Source of the DNA: an uncultured Collinsella sp.
GTDB lineage: Bacteria > Actinomycetota > Coriobacteriia > Coriobacteriales > Coriobacteriaceae
Length of the DNA: 19,399 nucleotides
Direction: 5' to 3'
NCBI GenBank assembly: GCA_958350755.1
Contig: CATWID010000034.1
Coordinates: 1-19,399 of the forward strand
A model generated the notes under the pieces. It worked only from the letters and a program-made list of their open reading frames with translations. It was not told the DNA's origin and ran no database searches. Position numbers and translations under genes: made by a program. The first letter of the stretch is position 1, and every line of letters starts with the position of its first letter. Of this stretch, positions 16,781 to 19,399 are shown one piece after another.

Positions 16781-16925
16781 CAGGATCGCCGGGGCTGTTT
16801 GGGCTACCTCCCAAAACGTCCTCGGACATGCAAGAAGCCCTCGCTGCGCACTTCGTGCGGCGAGGGCTTCTTGCGTCCTGCGGAAAGTTTTGGGAGGTAG
16901 CCCAAACAGCCCCGGCGGGGTCCTG
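16781..16925. repeat. Large compound palindrome with 30-bp perfect arms
   Basis: The 30 bases at 16788-16817 (starting GCCGGGGCTGTTTGGG) are the exact reverse complement of 16887-16916. Nested inside, CAAGAAGCCCTCGC (16831-16844) pairs with GCGAGGGCTTCTTG (16860-16873) and CGCAC with GTGCG around TTC. Outside, CAGGA (16781-16785) and TCCTG (16921-16925) pair across a small internal loop. It may end transcription of the lyase genes in both directions or be a mobile palindrome. The rest of 16765-17202 holds the degV upstream region and no gene. Confidence 0.85.
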
Positions 16926-16989
16926 TGTAGTCACCCTTTAGGCGGAACTCTCCTAATAGATTGATCGTTGGGGATACTTTCTTAGTTGC

Positions 16990-17019
16990 GCTACCGTTTA
17001 TCGCGTATAGCTACCGTTT
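16990..17019 (+). promoter_or_regulatory. Two direct copies of GCTACCGTTT upstream of degV
   Basis: The 10-mer occurs at 16990-16999 and 17010-17019, 20 bases apart, about two helical turns. TAGAAT at 17052-17057 is a plausible -10 box. The pair could be an operator for a protein binding one DNA face. Confidence 0.35.
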
Positions 17020-17083
17020 GCGGAGTAAGTAACACTTAGCAATAAACCGTGTAGAATCTCAGTTAAGCACGGAGTTTTCCAGG

Positions 17084-17122
17084 GAGACGCTGTCCTTTGT
17101 TATGTGCAAAGGGCGGCGTCTC
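17084..17122 (+). promoter_or_regulatory. Strong leader hairpin upstream of degV with an alternative fold
   Basis: GAGACGCTGTCCTTTG (17084-17099) pairs with CAAAGGGCGGCGTCTC (17107-17122) over 16 positions, two of them G-U in RNA, then TTTGG. GGCGTC (17115-17120) can pair instead with GACGCC (17134-17139), so the two folds exclude each other. Terminator or attenuator are both possible. Confidence 0.45.
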
Positions 17123-17202
17123 TTTGGCGCTTGGACGCCGTTGTGCAACAGTGCGCCGGGCGTGTGTCATGTAGTGAAAAGCCAACGTCGAGATGGGTCG
17201 TG

Positions 17203-18063
17203 ATGATAATGGGCAAGTACGTAATCGTGGTTGAGTCTGGTTCGGATGTGACGCCGGAGCTCTGCGAGCGCTATGGCATCATGCGCGTGCCCATGCATGT
17301 CACGATTGGTGACGAGACCGTCGAAGACGGATCGATCGACCCGCTTGAGATTTACTCGCGCTGCAACGAGTTTGGCGTGATGCCCAAGACCAGCGGTTGC
17401 TCGCCGGCGGATTTTGCGCATGTGTACGACCGCATTCACGCCGAGCAGCCCGACGCGACCATTTTGCATCTTGCGTATTCCGAGGTTACGACCTGCTCGC
17501 ATCAGTCGTCGAAGATTGCGGCAAAGGGCCGCGATTACGTCTTCTCCATGGATACGCGCTTTGTGTCGGTGGGCCAGTCGCTTGTCGCCGTTGAGACCGC
17601 CAAGTATATCGAAGCCCATCCGGATGCCACCGTCGACGAGATTTTCGCCTTTACCAATTCGGTGATGGACCGCGTGCTGCTGGGCTTTGTTCCTACGGAC
17701 CTTGCCTTCCTTAAGGCGGGTGGTCGCTTGTCCAACGTCGCGTTTCTTGGCGCCCATCTGCTCAAGATTAAGCCCTGCATTGAGGTAACGGGTGGCAAAT
17801 TCGTGGCGACCAAGAAGCTCCGCGGCTCTATGCTCAAATGTGCCCGTGCCTTTATTGACCACATGGTTGCGAAGGGCGATATTGATTACTCGCACATTGG
17901 TTTGGCGTATTCAGTGGGCCTTTCCGAGGAGCTGCGCGACGATATGGAAGTCTATGCGCACGACCTGGGCTTTAAGGACGTTACCTGGACTCAGGTCGGC
18001 GGCGTCATCTCGAGCCACTGCGGCCCGACCGCCTTTGGCGCGGTGCTTACGCTTAAGGCGTAA
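17203..18063 (+). CDS. DegV family fatty-acid-binding protein
   Basis: 286 residues from the ATG at 17203 (MIMGKYVIVVESGSDVTPEL); MGKY at 17209 is an equally possible start. The frame extends upstream to a GTG at 17104, but that lies in a hairpin loop and the added 33 residues do not look like the family. DegV signatures are present: SGSDVTPEL at the start, KTSGCSPADF, the SMDTRFVSVGQS segment and FLKAGGRLSN. In Gram-positive bacteria these cytoplasmic proteins (FakB type) hold fatty acids for phosphorylation by FakA. The enclosed location between the lyase subunits and their activase has no known functional reason. It has its own upstream hairpin and promoter-like sequences. Confidence 0.88.
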   Translation: MIMGKYVIVVESGSDVTPELCERYGIMRVPMHVTIGDETVEDGSIDPLEIYSRCNEFGVMPKTSGCSPADFAHVYDRIHAEQPDATILHLAYSEVTTCSHQSSKIAAKGRDYVFSMDTRFVSVGQSLVAVETAKYIEAHPDATVDEIFAFTNSVMDRVLLGFVPTDLAFLKAGGRLSNVAFLGAHLLKIKPCIEVTGGKFVATKKLRGSMLKCARAFIDHMVAKGDIDYSHIGLAYSVGLSEELRDDMEVYAHDLGFKDVTWTQVGGVISSHCGPTAFGAVLTLKA

Positions 18064-18102
18064 AGGCCGCAGGCGAGCGTTCTCCAGCCTGACATCTCGA
18101 CG

Positions 18103-18130
18103 TAGCCCCCAGCCTTGGTGATGGGGGATA
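18103..18130 (+). terminator. Weak terminator-like hairpin after degV
   Basis: CCCCCA (18106-18111) pairs with TGGGGG (18122-18127), with TA/TA pairs outside. No T-run follows on the plus strand. Confidence 0.3.
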
Positions 18131-18157
18131 GATTAAAACGTGCCGTTCTAGTCCGAG

Positions 18158-18187
18158 GCGTTTAAACGCAAACGCATGGGCTAGAAT
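18158..18187 (+). promoter_or_regulatory. Possible pflA promoter with a 12-bp perfect palindrome
   Basis: GCGTTTAAACGC (18158-18169) is a perfect palindrome covering the expected -35 position of a TAGAAT -10 box (18182-18187). It may be an operator; the -35 itself is poor, so activation is possible. Confidence 0.35.
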
Positions 18188-18237
18188 GACTCTGGCATTT
18201 TAATTGGTTGCATCCAAGGAGAGGCAAGGTAGCGCGA

Positions 18238-19056
18238 ATGGCAGAAATGACGCTTGAGGGTGTGGACGCTCGTCCCGAGGACTCTGCGTTTGCCCTTGGC
18301 CGCGTGCATTCGATCGAGACGATGGGAACGGTCGACGGACCCGGCATCCGCTTTGTGGTGTTTGTTCAGGGCTGTCCCATGCGCTGCGCGTATTGCCACA
18401 ATCCCGATACCTGGTCGGTCAACGGCGGCACCATGGTGACCGTCGAGCACCTGATGGATGAGTTCCAGAGTAACCACGAGTTCTATCGCAGCGGTGGCAT
18501 TACGGTGTCCGGTGGCGAGCCGCTCCTGCAGCCCGAGTTTTTGGCCGACCTGTTCCGTGCAATGCACAACAACCCCGATGGTCGTGTACATACCTGCCTG
18601 GATAGCTGTGGCTACGCCTTCGACCCTCAGCATCCCGAGAAGTTCGATGCCGTGCTCAACGAGACCGATATGGTGCTGCTCGACATCAAGCATGCCGATC
18701 CGGTTGAGCATAAAAAGCTGACCGGTTGCGATCCTGCGCGCATCCTGGCGTTTGGCGATGAGCTTGCCCGTCGCAAGATTAAGGTTGTTATTCGCCACGT
18801 GGTGGTGCCGGGTATCACCGATACGGCGGAGGAATGCGAGAAGCTCGGTCGCCTGATCGCTCCATGGCACAACGTGGTGGGCCTGGAAATGCTGCCGTAT
18901 CACACGATGGGTGTCGTCAAGTACGAGCAGCTGGGTATTCCCTATAAGCTCGAGGGCGTGCCCCAGATGGATACCGCGCGCATGCCCGAGCTGCGCAACG
19001 CCGTCATGGCCGGCATGAAAAAGCGCCGTGCGGAACTCAAAAACGCCATCGGCTAG
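18238..19056 (+). CDS. pflA: Pyruvate formate-lyase activating enzyme (radical SAM)
   Basis: 272 residues from the ATG at 18238, with AAGGAGAGG at 18216 and a nearer AAGG at 18226; an ATG three codons on (18247) is an alternative. The radical SAM cluster motif CPMRCAYC (CX3CX2C) follows VDGPGIRFVVFVQG, and the SGGEPLLQ motif for SAM binding comes later. Family-typical ends include LDIKH and MLPYHTMGVVKYEQLG. It uses a 4Fe-4S cluster and SAM to abstract a hydrogen from the target glycine, creating the stable radical of pyruvate formate-lyase. Here the target would be Gly58 of the small chain at 16513-16764. Its N-terminus is about 20 residues longer than in E. coli PflA (246). Confidence 0.93.
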   Translation: MAEMTLEGVDARPEDSAFALGRVHSIETMGTVDGPGIRFVVFVQGCPMRCAYCHNPDTWSVNGGTMVTVEHLMDEFQSNHEFYRSGGITVSGGEPLLQPEFLADLFRAMHNNPDGRVHTCLDSCGYAFDPQHPEKFDAVLNETDMVLLDIKHADPVEHKKLTGCDPARILAFGDELARRKIKVVIRHVVVPGITDTAEECEKLGRLIAPWHNVVGLEMLPYHTMGVVKYEQLGIPYKLEGVPQMDTARMPELRNAVMAGMKKRRAELKNAIG

Positions 19057-19077
19057 CGAGCCCTTTTCGCCCCCAGG

Positions 19078-19108
19078 GCACTCATTGGGGACAGACTTAA
19101 ATGAGTGC
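19078..19108 (+). repeat. Hairpin with GGGGACAG loop
   Basis: GCACTCATT (19078-19086) pairs perfectly with AATGAGTGC (19100-19108) around a 13-nt loop starting GGGGACAG. It has the same plan as 1229-1263: an unrelated stem sequence carrying a GGGGACAG top. It lies 22 bp after the pflA stop and could also end that transcript. Confidence 0.65.
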
Positions 19109-19326
19109 GCGATGGCATTGCTGACGAGCAGGTTTTGGTGCGCAACAAGGCAGGCTGGATTAGCGAGGATGGTTACTATTCGACATGCGATGCGGGCCTT
19201 ATCGGCATCGATGGCTGTACCTATGTCATGAGCGTCATGACATCGATGCCGTGGAGCGACCGCTCGAGCGAGGTTACGGCCGTGATTGCAAAGGCTCTGT
19301 TTGATACGCGAGCTGCACTGGCTTAG
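19105..19326 (+). pseudogene. C-terminal fragment of a class A beta-lactamase-like serine hydrolase
   Basis: About 73 residues remain open. VRNKAGWISEDGYYS has the spacing of the KTG/KSG box of class A beta-lactamase-like hydrolases, followed by CDAGLIGIDGCTYVMSVMTS and a last helix (SSEVTAVIAKALFD), the usual end of the fold. The Ser-x-x-Lys and SDN parts are absent. A TGA precedes directly in frame at 19102 and no ribosome site is seen, so it is a remnant, not a small gene. It begins in the right arm of the GGGGACAG hairpin, which points to a deletion or repeat insertion at that place. The rest to 19399 is AT-rich with no gene seen. Confidence 0.5.
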
Positions 19327-19399
19327 CGTGTTCGTTTGGCGAGGTCATAAAATCTAAATTAAACATACTCCTCACCTAATCTTTAATCTTGTAATTTAA

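Overview
The window looks like chromosomal DNA of an anaerobic, high-GC gut actinobacterium of the Coriobacteriia, most like Collinsella. This rests on remembered protein style, GC-rich codon use, strong AAGGAG-type ribosome sites and a fermentative gene set (pyruvate formate-lyase, its activase, MATE and ABC exporters, a ketodeoxygluconate-type permease). No rRNA, tRNA or CRISPR array was seen.

Layout. 3-1178: 3' part of a MATE efflux gene. 1318-2599: an AAA ATPase of the AAA_14/DUF4143 type behind a 23-bp tandem repeat, less GC-rich than its neighbours and probably acquired. 2600-4348: two terminator-like hairpins around a 119-bp imperfect palindrome, then a complete IS3-family (IS150-like) element of about 1463 bp with a clear -1 frameshift signal. 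4439-5087 (minus): a GNAT acetyltransferase gene broken by a frameshift. 5233-6487: a 20-bp inverted repeat, then aroG-type DAHP synthase with a good sigma70-like promoter and a tight terminator. 6488-7115: a gene-free stretch with GGGGAC repeats and a 248-bp MITE-like element with 41-bp inverted ends. 7116-11784 (minus): marR plus two overlapping ABC exporter half-transporter genes, one operon. 12034-13905: a short-chain dehydrogenase and a KdgT-like permease.

14376-19056 is the fermentation block. Pyruvate formate-lyase is encoded as two proteins: a 683-residue catalytic chain with the Cys-Cys pair but no glycyl radical domain, and 85 bp downstream a separate 83-residue protein that is essentially that missing domain. 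A degV gene and then the radical SAM activase pflA follow. The activase would have to put its radical on the small protein, which would have to dock on the large chain to make one active enzyme. This obligately split glycyl radical enzyme is the most notable thing in the window. The window ends in a decayed fragment of a class A beta-lactamase-like serine hydrolase that starts at a GGGGACAG hairpin.

The intergenic DNA is rich in palindromes: GGGGAC-loop hairpins (1229, 6630-6690, 19078), a 30-bp perfect inverted repeat downstream of the glycyl radical gene, and the MITE-like element. These suggest several families of small dispersed repeats, but copy number cannot be judged from one window.
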